NCBI GenBank assembly: GCA_913061235.1
Contig: CAJXTB010000013.1
Span: forward strand, 1-64,000
Reading direction: 5' to 3'
Origin: an uncultured Pseudomonadota bacterium
GTDB lineage: Bacteria > Myxococcota_A > UBA796 > GCA-2862545
DNA: 64,000 nt
The translations under genes and the position numbers were made by a program. The notes beneath the pieces were generated by a model, which saw only the letters and a program-made list of their open reading frames with translations, was not told the DNA's origin and made no database searches. Below, piece after piece: positions 34,625-41,232 of this stretch; the stretch's first letter is position 1, and every line of letters starts with the position of its first letter.

Positions 34625-35773
34625 CTATCTCTGCCGCATGAAGCCGGCGGACCAGTTCAGCGCTGGGAATACAACACCGGAAGCATCGTGCGGCAAGATG
34701 TTGTTGACGGTCCGCATGCGACCGACCTGGATGTTCATCATGTTGCCGGGCTCCCATGCGGCAATGGTCCCGGTGGGGATTCGGAACAGCCCCTCGGCGT
34801 CATTGGCAATGCAGTACACCGAGCCGAAGTATTGGGACCAGTCTTGGTTGTACACATCCACTGTCACGACCACATAGTCGTCGCTGTTCACGTCATGTTC
34901 CCAAGAGAACAGAAAGCTGCCTTCCCCAATTGCTGTACCGGCAATGTCGACGCTCTGACTGTTCAGCTGGATCTCGGGTGGCATGTCGAACAGGTCGCGC
35001 ACCTCAAACGAGGGCAGGTCCAGACCTCCAGTGATGGGAAGCAGGTCGAAAGTGCTGCGCATGTCGCTGTTCGCAACTGGGTTCTCGCCAACGGTGAAGT
35101 AGCTAGAGTCGTTCGGGCCTGTTCTGTCGACGACAACGTCTACTCCGCTGGCATTTCGCACGGTAACGTCACTGTCGTCGATTCCGGCACCGACCAGAGG
35201 CGGCAAAAAGAAGGAATCTCGGCAGCTACCGGGGGACTGGGCATACAACTCCACCGCGGAGACTGCGACCGTGGGATTGAGGAACCCGACGAAGATGCGC
35301 CCGCCGTCCGCTTGCCGTTGAGGCCAGTCACCGTTGATGAAGCGGATGTTCTCTGCGGTGCCGTACAGGCCCGTGAACTGGGCGCGGTTCGTAAAGTACT
35401 CGAAGGCTTCTGGAAGTGCGGTCTCTAGGACGTCGTCTTCGTCGTCGTCGAACTCAACAAAGACCACATCCACCGGCCCTGGAGTGGCGAGTGCGGGCAT
35501 TGTGAATGAGACGGTGGTCTCGGTGACCACTAGGTCGGTGATGTCGAGCCCGCGAACGGAGACTGCGTAGTTGCCGGCTTCATCTGGCTCGAATCCCTCA
35601 CCCGTCAGAACGACATCTGTGAGTAGACCGGTGGGGCCGACTGCGGGCGAGATGGACGTGAGCGTAATCTCGCTGACACCGTTGCTGTCGTTATCTGGGA
35701 AGTTGTTGTCGTGCGTTTCGGGACCAATCCACGGGCACCCGGCGAGCAGTAACAGTGGAAACAGGCGTGTCAC
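34625..35773 (-). CDS. IPT/TIG-domain lipoprotein
   Basis: 382 residues from a GTG at 35773 that overlaps the previous stop (GTGA); lipobox LLLLAGC. Residues about 38-115 are an IPT/TIG immunoglobulin-like domain (LTSISPAVGPTG, VVLTGEGFEPDEAG, VSFTMPALATPGPVDVVF in pieces). The rest is beta-rich with no family I can name; a Cys pair (SPGSC, VYCIAND) is far apart. Such domains mediate surface adhesion or complex assembly. Part of the transcript 37050 to 34251. Confidence 0.82.
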   Translation of the reverse strand: MTRLFPLLLLAGCPWIGPETHDNNFPDNDSNGVSEITLTSISPAVGPTGLLTDVVLTGEGFEPDEAGNYAVSVRGLDITDLVVTETTVSFTMPALATPGPVDVVFVEFDDDEDDVLETALPEAFEYFTNRAQFTGLYGTAENIRFINGDWPQRQADGGRIFVGFLNPTVAVSAVELYAQSPGSCRDSFFLPPLVGAGIDDSDVTVRNASGVDVVVDRTGPNDSSYFTVGENPVANSDMRSTFDLLPITGGLDLPSFEVRDLFDMPPEIQLNSQSVDIAGTAIGEGSFLFSWEHDVNSDDYVVVTVDVYNQDWSQYFGSVYCIANDAEGLFRIPTGTIAAWEPGNMMNIQVGRMRTVNNILPHDASGVVFPALNWSAGFMRQR

Positions 35774-37050
35774 TCGTCGCCTCCGCCGACGAGAAAGCTG
35801 GTGACGAACAAGCCGGCCGCCGCAGCACCGGCACCGGTCGACCCGATGGTTAGGCCATTCGTGGCGTAGTACATGCCATCACTCGGATTGCCGTTGTAGG
35901 CAGCCCGCGTGCCCATGGCGCCGCCGTACATGGCGACTGCGGAGCCGCCGAGAATGTACGAGACGGTGCGCAGGCCACTGTTGCCGCGCTTGCCGGTTCG
36001 GGGTGTGCGTTCCCGCGGGGTGCGCTCGCGAGGCGGACGGTCGGGGACCTCTACGACTGCCGGTGGGGTGTCGACCACCACTTGCTCGGGATCTGGCACG
36101 AGCACCGGCTCGTCTGTTGGGTGGCGGTCAAGCCAGCGCTGGGCGTCGGCAATCTCTGGAATGCCAGAGTCGCCAAAGTCGCCCATGAACTCGGTGAGCT
36201 TGACGCGACCTTGGGATTCGTTGAGGTCAGCAATGCCAATGGCGCGTTCGTAGGCTTCTCGTGCGCGAACCTCAACGGGGCGGTCGTCCACGGGAGGTCC
36301 GATTTCGGGCTCTTCAGGGATGTCCGGGTCTGTCTCGGTCCCTTCACCTGTGTCGATGACCATGGAGAAGCTTTCGGCTTCTCCAAGTCCGACCGGCTCG
36401 GCATTGGCTGCGTCAAACCAGTCGGGTGATTCGAAGGACTTGTCGCCATCGACGAGCATGGCGTCGTCGAATGCGGCACCGTCTTGCCACATGGCGGATA
36501 CCAGTCGTTCACGGCGGTCAAAGCGTTGAACCAAGAAGTGAACCTCACTGGCCAGCCGTGGCGTTGGCAGAAGGATTCCGTTTGCGAAGTAGGCATCTCC
36601 GCGGTCCCCGGCGAACTGCTTGTCCGTGGGGCCACCCCAAAGAGGTGGGCCAACGTCGTCTGGCAGTGAGGTGACCGGATGTCCTGGGGGAATGATGCTC
36701 GGCCATGCGCCGTCTACGTCTGCAAACTTGGCAGAGCGACCCCAGCGCAAGGCGACGTCCTCGTCTTGTTGGAGGAAGCCAATGGTGGCCTTCCCGCGGG
36801 CAAAGCGGGCGAAGTCAGCGCGCGGAGCGACCACGTCAAGGCACAGTAGGCGTGCTTGAATGTCCACTAGCTTTGTGCCCGCACCTTCCAAGTCGACGGC
36901 TTCGAACATGGGGGTCAGGCTGTCGAGGTCAGCGGTGAACGCGGCAGCTGTGTATGGCTCGCACTCTTGGCCTAGCGCTGTCGCAGAGACGGCGAGCAGT
37001 ACAGATGCGAATGACCAGCGGCCAATCGCCGTGGCGGACATGGATGACAT
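35770..37050 (-). CDS. Secreted protein of the WQDGAAF family, long form
   Basis: 426 residues from the ATG at 37050 (GGAGG eight bases upstream); signal peptide cut near ALGQE. The first ~240 residues match the paralogue at 23319-24146 (C-x-PY near the N-terminus, FARFARGKATIGF, SAMWQDGAAFDDA). It then has an acidic Pro-rich linker, a helical segment with AREAYERAIGIADLN, a Pro/Arg basic region (ERTPRERTPRTGKRG) and two Gly/Ala-rich hydrophobic segments near the end (SYILGGSAVAMYGGAMG, AGAAAAGLFVTSFLVGG). The basic region before the hydrophobic ends suggests membrane association, perhaps like oleosin-type or channel proteins. Unknown function. Confidence 0.8.
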   Translation of the reverse strand: MSSMSATAIGRWSFASVLLAVSATALGQECEPYTAAAFTADLDSLTPMFEAVDLEGAGTKLVDIQARLLCLDVVAPRADFARFARGKATIGFLQQDEDVALRWGRSAKFADVDGAWPSIIPPGHPVTSLPDDVGPPLWGGPTDKQFAGDRGDAYFANGILLPTPRLASEVHFLVQRFDRRERLVSAMWQDGAAFDDAMLVDGDKSFESPDWFDAANAEPVGLGEAESFSMVIDTGEGTETDPDIPEEPEIGPPVDDRPVEVRAREAYERAIGIADLNESQGRVKLTEFMGDFGDSGIPEIADAQRWLDRHPTDEPVLVPDPEQVVVDTPPAVVEVPDRPPRERTPRERTPRTGKRGNSGLRTVSYILGGSAVAMYGGAMGTRAAYNGNPSDGMYYATNGLTIGSTGAGAAAAGLFVTSFLVGGGDE

Positions 37051-37138
37051 GAAGTTCCTCCGTCGCCAGTCTCGCATGTTCCGAGCACTACCGCGAGTGG
37101 CAGGGAGCTGGGGGCGTTCATGCGTGACGAGCCACCAC

Positions 37139-37197
37139 AAAAAACCGCGGGGCACAATCGTGCTTCCCGCGGAGAAAGAGCGCCGTCAAGAACGGCG
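37139..37197 (-). terminator. Two tandem hairpins, one with T-run (intrinsic terminator)
   Basis: Downstream of the minus gene that ends at 37218: a 6-bp hairpin CGCCGT/ACGGCG at 37181-37197, then a stronger hairpin at 37145-37172 (CCGCGGG stem plus inner GCAC/GTGC) followed on the minus strand by TTTTTT at 37144-37139. This second one is a textbook rho-independent terminator. Confidence 0.85.
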
Positions 37198-37217
37198 GTT
37201 TGTAGCGTTTGTCGTGA

Positions 37218-37661
37218 CTAAGCGTCAGTGTTGAGCGACTTGTCCAAGCGTGACAGCTCGCGGTCCACGTGGCCCATGACTGTCTTGCGGTTCTTGTTGG
37301 CCATCTCGTACCGGCGTACTTTGAGCAGGTCCACGCGGCCTAGATCGCGAATCATTTCGCCAACACGCTTGGTATTGAGTGCGTCGTAGTCTGCGACGGG
37401 GACAGCGGTCGTGGCCTCAATGCGCTGGTGCACCAGGCGCTCGGCAACGTCAGCAACCCGGCCAACCACGGGCAGGTCGGGTGCGCCGTGTAGGAGGTCT
37501 TCCACGCGCTCTAGAGCATCAACACGCATCGTCCACAAGGTCTCGGAGCCTTCGGAGCGAGCCCGCTGGACGCGCGTACGTGCGCGGTCAGTGAAATCGG
37601 CACCGCGGTGAGCGAGGTCGCTTGGAGTGGTCTTCAGAGTTTTAACGATGCGATTGAGCAT
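37218..37661 (-). CDS. Small helical protein with DUF8129-like C-terminus
   Basis: 147 residues, ATG at 37661 without a strong ribosome binding site. Mostly helical and basic, no signal peptide. The C-terminal ~50 residues contain DYDALNTKRVGEMIRDL and VRRYEMANKNRKTVMGHVD, resembling the YDxL...L-x-x-YE-x-x-x-x-x-R-x-TV-x-x-x-I pattern of small DUF8129-type domains often seen in actinobacterial lipid-body or phasin-like proteins (from memory, not searched). The N-terminal RARTRVQRAR stretch is amphipathic. Ends at two tandem hairpins, so it is probably a single-gene transcript. Confidence 0.7.
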   Translation of the reverse strand: MLNRIVKTLKTTPSDLAHRGADFTDRARTRVQRARSEGSETLWTMRVDALERVEDLLHGAPDLPVVGRVADVAERLVHQRIEATTAVPVADYDALNTKRVGEMIRDLGRVDLLKVRRYEMANKNRKTVMGHVDRELSRLDKSLNTDA

Positions 37662-37767
37662 GTTGACGTCCAGAATGAATGGTGATTCAGCAGCTTGCTC
37701 CGCACCTAGCAGCAGCGATGCGCCACGTCAAGTCGTTGACAAGGTTTGGCGACAAAGACGGACGACC

Positions 37768-38613
37768 CTACTTCTCCCACGGCTCCGTAGGAATCTCGAT
37801 GGTGCCGACGTCTTCTGGGTCGGGAATCGGCCACCAGTCGCCCCAGAGCGTTTTTCCACCGTCGATAGTCATGGTCTCACCAGTGATGTAGGCGCCAGCT
37901 GGTGATGCCAGGAAAGCGACAGCCCATGCAATCTCGTCGCAGGTTGCCAAGCGCTTCATAGGGACGAAGCTCCGCATCTGTGAGATAAGATCGAGCCCTG
38001 CTGGGTAGCGTTTGATTCCGCTGCTTGCCACGAAGCCCGGAGCGATGCTGTTGATGCGAATACCCTTGTTCGCCCATTCCACAGCGAGAGTGCGGGTCAT
38101 GGCTTCAACGCCGCTTCGTGCGGCAACGCTGTGCGCCATGCCGGGGAACGCGCGACCGGTAAGCATGGTGATGTTGAGGATGGTGCCGCCATTCTTGAGC
38201 ATCCAGGCATCCGCCGCGGCGCGCGTCACGTTCCAGGTGCCCGTCAGGTTGGTGGCAACGACCGCGTCCCACCCTTTGTCGGAGATGGCTTCGGCTGGCG
38301 AGAAGAACTGTCCGCCGCCGTTGTTGACCACGATATCCAGGGCACCGAACTCTGCGACAATGCCGCTCATGAGGGTGCGTACAGAGTCACGGTCACGAAT
38401 ATCTAGGATGCGTCCGTGAACGGGGCGGCCTAGCTCTTCGGTGAGTCCGGCCGCGGCAGGCTCTATGTTTTCGGGCTTGCGGGATGCGATGACCACAGTG
38501 GCGCCCAACCGGGTCAGTTCGCGGGTGATGGCTGCGCCAATGCCGGTACCGCCCCCCGTCACTAGGGCGACCTTGCCGGCCAGCAGGTCATCACGGAAAA
38601 TCTGGCTGTTCAT
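37768..38613 (-). CDS. SDR oxidoreductase, 2,4-dienoyl/trans-2-enoyl-CoA reductase-like
   Basis: 281 residues; ATG overlaps the SRAP stop (ATGA) with GAGGAG upstream. Rossmann start LVTGGGTGIGAAI and NNGGGQFFSPAEAI, a phrase typical of peroxisomal trans-2-enoyl-CoA reductase and related decr enzymes. The usual Tyr-x3-Lys is replaced (GMAHSVAARSGVEAM), as in that subfamily, where the catalytic residues are not the classic set. AVEWANKGIRINSIAPGF and GAYITGETMTIDGG complete the fold. Expected to reduce an unsaturated acyl-CoA with NADPH. Confidence 0.9.
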   Translation of the reverse strand: MNSQIFRDDLLAGKVALVTGGGTGIGAAITRELTRLGATVVIASRKPENIEPAAAGLTEELGRPVHGRILDIRDRDSVRTLMSGIVAEFGALDIVVNNGGGQFFSPAEAISDKGWDAVVATNLTGTWNVTRAAADAWMLKNGGTILNITMLTGRAFPGMAHSVAARSGVEAMTRTLAVEWANKGIRINSIAPGFVASSGIKRYPAGLDLISQMRSFVPMKRLATCDEIAWAVAFLASPAGAYITGETMTIDGGKTLWGDWWPIPDPEDVGTIEIPTEPWEK

Positions 38614-39287
38614 GTGTTCTCCTCGTCAGTCTGTGGTTCTTTGCACTCAGGACCCTTGTTCGCCACCTTGTTTACGTAGGTGCTCACTCGGTACGGATGA
38701 AGGTCACCTTCAAAGGGAACGAGTAGGGACTCGACGGCGTCTAGATCCGTGTCTTCGGACAGCCACGTCTCCCAGGTGGACTCGGGCAGAATGACTGGCA
38801 TGCGGCCGTGAATGGGTTCCATGGTGGCATTGGGTGTCGTGGTCATCAGCGTTGTGCTCTTTACCGTCTCACCGTCGGGATCGGTCCACGTCTCCCAAAG
38901 ACCGGCCACGGCGAACGGCTCGCCGTTGGGCAGCTGGATGTGCCAAGGCTGCTTCTTCGTCTTGCCAACGCGGGTCCACTCGTAGAACCCGTCCATTGGA
39001 ATCAGTAGGCGTCTGCGTTTGAAGGCCGAGCGAAACATAGGCTTGCTCCTGGCCGTCTCGCTTCGAGAGTTGAGGGCGCGGTACCCGATTTTTGGGTCTT
39101 TGGCCCACGACGGGATGAGGCCCCAGCGAAACCACTCCAGCTTGGGGCCGTACGCATCGTTGAGAATACCGGCGACCTGGGTACCGGGAGCGACGTTGAA
39201 GCGGGGGAGGAGCTCGGGAAGGGCGGGCAGTCCGAACACCGCTTGAATGCGACTGGCGGGTGCGGACAGGGCGAAACGACCACACAT
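38610..39287 (-). CDS. yedK: SRAP family DNA-protein crosslink protein (YedK/HMCES)
   Basis: 225 residues. Starts M-C-G-R-F with the catalytic Cys at position 2, followed by RFNVAPGTQ, the SRAP ARSET-like motif LNSRSETA, PMDGFYEWTR and the conserved His in EPIHGRMPVIL. The family forms a thiazolidine crosslink with abasic sites in single-stranded DNA through Cys2, protecting them during replication. Two conserved features, Cys2 and that His, are intact. Its ATG leads directly into the SDR (overlap), an unusual pairing. Confidence 0.95.
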   Translation of the reverse strand: MCGRFALSAPASRIQAVFGLPALPELLPRFNVAPGTQVAGILNDAYGPKLEWFRWGLIPSWAKDPKIGYRALNSRSETARSKPMFRSAFKRRRLLIPMDGFYEWTRVGKTKKQPWHIQLPNGEPFAVAGLWETWTDPDGETVKSTTLMTTTPNATMEPIHGRMPVILPESTWETWLSEDTDLDAVESLLVPFEGDLHPYRVSTYVNKVANKGPECKEPQTDEENT

Positions 39288-39371
39288 GGCGACCTCCGGT
39301 GTGGTCGTCTACTATCCTGCTTGTTGTCGCTAGTGTGTGCTGCCTGCGCTATGCGGCGCGCGCTCTTTGCA

Positions 39372-39512
39372 ACTGTTGTCAATGCGACAAGGCGACCTGC
39401 GTTTGCAGGTCATGGGAAGCCGGTGAGATTCCGGCGCGGTCCCGCCACCGTATTCAGCGACTGAACTCATCTTGATGAGGGAGGTCTGCTGTAAGCCGGG
39501 AGACCGGCCTTG
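39372..39512 (+). ncRNA. Cobalamin (B12) riboswitch
   Basis: Contains the conserved B12-box core: GGGAAGCCGGTGAGATTCCG (39414-39433), then GCGGTCCCGCCACCGT and the downstream AAGCCGGGAGACCGGCC (39493-39509), with arms that pair (for example GACCTGC/GCAGGTC around 39394-39410, TCATC/GATGA around 39467-39478). Edges are approximate. It lies about 100 bases upstream of the lipoprotein gene at 39614, on the same strand, so it likely controls that gene and the next one by B12 binding, either by ending transcription or hiding the ribosome binding site. Confidence 0.9.
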
Positions 39513-39613
39513 CCGCCATCACAACGCGCTTCCGGGTCAGAAGCCGCGTAGTCGTGCGCCATGTCGGTGTGCGCTCGCGTGCTCGTCCGGACTTTGATCC
39601 CGAGGAGGACAAT

Positions 39614-40102
39614 ATGCGCATTTCTACCTGGTTCCTAGCCTTCCCCCTGATGTTTGCTGTCGCATGCGACGACGGCACCGATGATACCGATATGGGGACC
39701 GAGATCGACACGGACACCGACACGGATACCGATTCGGACTCTGATTCAGATTCCGAGACGGTGGAAGACATCGACATTGCCGGTACGTATACGGACAACT
39801 TTGGCGGTAGCCAGATCGTCAGCAACGAACGATGGATCAGCGGTGACTACGAGTTCGCACTCTCTGAGTTCGACAACGAAGCAGCGTTCGCTTTGGCGCA
39901 GAACGACGCTGACAATGAGTTCAGTCCAGATCTGTTCAGTCGCTTTGACTGGAGCATGAACACGGTCGGCAATGTTGTGTACTGTCAGTCCGTGTTCGAC
40001 GGAGCCACGCTGGAAGACGCTCGCGCGGGCTTCGCGGACTCCAATGACCTAGACGCTGGATGTGGCGGCTTTGGCTGGTCGGTTCTTACCGAAGTCGAGT
40101 AA
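39614..40102 (+). CDS. Small Asp-rich lipoprotein under a B12 riboswitch
   Basis: 162 residues from the ATG at 39614 (GAGGAGG upstream); lipobox in LMFAVAC. The mature N-terminus is an Asp-Thr then Asp-Ser tandem spacer (about residues 25-50), then a small beta-rich domain (IAGTYTDNFGGSQIVSN, GDYEFALSEFDNEAAF) with two Cys near the end (VYCQSV, AGCGGFGW). No known family. Control by a cobalamin riboswitch suggests it is made when B12 is scarce, so a role in uptake or in a B12-replacing process is a hypothesis. Confidence 0.85.
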   Translation: MRISTWFLAFPLMFAVACDDGTDDTDMGTEIDTDTDTDTDSDSDSDSETVEDIDIAGTYTDNFGGSQIVSNERWISGDYEFALSEFDNEAAFALAQNDADNEFSPDLFSRFDWSMNTVGNVVYCQSVFDGATLEDARAGFADSNDLDAGCGGFGWSVLTEVE

Positions 40103-40120
40103 CTACAATAGACAGTGGCC

Positions 40121-41014
40121 ATGCGCTTTTGCCTGGCCATTGTTGGATTGTCTGCGTGTGCCTCGGCACCTGTAGAGGACACGGACACCCTCCCTTCTTG
40201 GGAGGGCGTCACAGTTACGAACCCTGCGAATGCCGTTTGGGTGTTGTCGCGGAGTGCAGATGGCGTGGGTGTGGGGGAGGCAGATGACGCCACCCTGTGC
40301 CCGCTTGATGCACAATCTGTCGGCGGCAACGGGCAAGCGGTTGTGTGCGTATCGGACGCAGCTGGGCATTCGTTTGAGCTGACTCGCTCGGTTCTGGGAG
40401 ATGTCCCGAGGCTCGACGGCATTGACGCGGTGTGTCCGTCCAGCACAACACCGGTGGGCTGGTCTGGCGAGGCCGCCGTCTGCGCATCGCCCATTGTGGG
40501 ACGCGTAGCTGTGCTGACAGCAGACGCCGGTGAGTTCGAGCCCGGTGTGCCCCAGCCGGACTGCCCAGATGCATGGGACCTTGTTGGTTTCGTGGACAAT
40601 GCCGCCGTGTGTCGGACAGACGGTCTGGGGTCGGTGGTGGCCATTACTCGCACCGTTTCTGGGCAGACGCTTCAGACCGCTCAGGCCGAAGATATGTGTC
40701 CGGTTGGGCTTGAATGGCTTGGTCGCAATCGACGGCAAGTGCTGTGTGACTGGCCGGGAGCGAACACCGTCGTGCAGCTCACCCGCGGTCTGGGTGATGC
40801 AGCAGCGGTTGACCAAGCGTCGTGCCCGCCTGGATGGGAGCGCTTCGGAGGCAACGAGTCGGCCTCTGTGTGCGGCCTGCCTGCATCCTTGACGGTTGTT
40901 TATGTTTCGCGTGTGACCGACAGCGGCGTGCGTGTAGGTCAGACGTGCCCAGTGGGCTTTGAGCGACTCGGCGGGCTCTCGCAGGCCGCAGCCTGCGTAG
41001 AATTAGCCCGCTGA
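40121..41014 (+). CDS. Lipoprotein with six Cys-Pro repeats, downstream of the riboswitch gene
   Basis: 297 residues; ATG at 40121 (a GTG at 40115 is possible), lipobox IVGLSAC. The gap to the previous gene is about 18 bases, so it is probably in the same riboswitch-controlled transcript. It contains six ~43-residue repeats, each with C-P then G-x(5-7)-C near it (CPLDAQSVGG, CPSSTTPVGW, CPDAWDLVGF, CPVGLEWLGR, CPPGWERFGG, CPVGFERLGG) plus a beta strand of the type VVxLTRxVxG. Two Cys per repeat suggest intra-repeat disulfides and a solenoid or propeller at the cell surface. No known family. Confidence 0.82.
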   Translation: MRFCLAIVGLSACASAPVEDTDTLPSWEGVTVTNPANAVWVLSRSADGVGVGEADDATLCPLDAQSVGGNGQAVVCVSDAAGHSFELTRSVLGDVPRLDGIDAVCPSSTTPVGWSGEAAVCASPIVGRVAVLTADAGEFEPGVPQPDCPDAWDLVGFVDNAAVCRTDGLGSVVAITRTVSGQTLQTAQAEDMCPVGLEWLGRNRRQVLCDWPGANTVVQLTRGLGDAAAVDQASCPPGWERFGGNESASVCGLPASLTVVYVSRVTDSGVRVGQTCPVGFERLGGLSQAAACVELAR

Positions 41015-41232
41015 AGTGACGTCGATAACGATGAAAGAAAGCATGTGTATCCCAGGAGAACTTCACTGTGCATGGTTGTCAGGCGCTGGTCAAGCGTAGA
41101 TGTTAACGATTGTAGGATACACGGATAGTCCTAGTCGTTTCGATGACATTGGCCTTGCATGGCAGTCCGCTTAGGCGACTGTAGCGCTGCGGAACGGGGC
41201 GGCATCGAGGTTTAGCGTGCTGCGGCGCGCTG
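41015..41232. other. Intergenic stretch, nothing clear
   Basis: 218 bases between two convergent genes. I see no hairpin with a T-run, promoter or ORF with a credible start. Only small frame overlaps occur (such as the minus frame 41103-41441, which is a shadow). Confidence 0.4.

Noticed and set aside
39700-39765. Short tandem repeat, possible CRISPR or VNTR
   Set aside because: Codes for the Asp-Thr/Asp-Ser linker in frame; degenerate third bases, no spacers.
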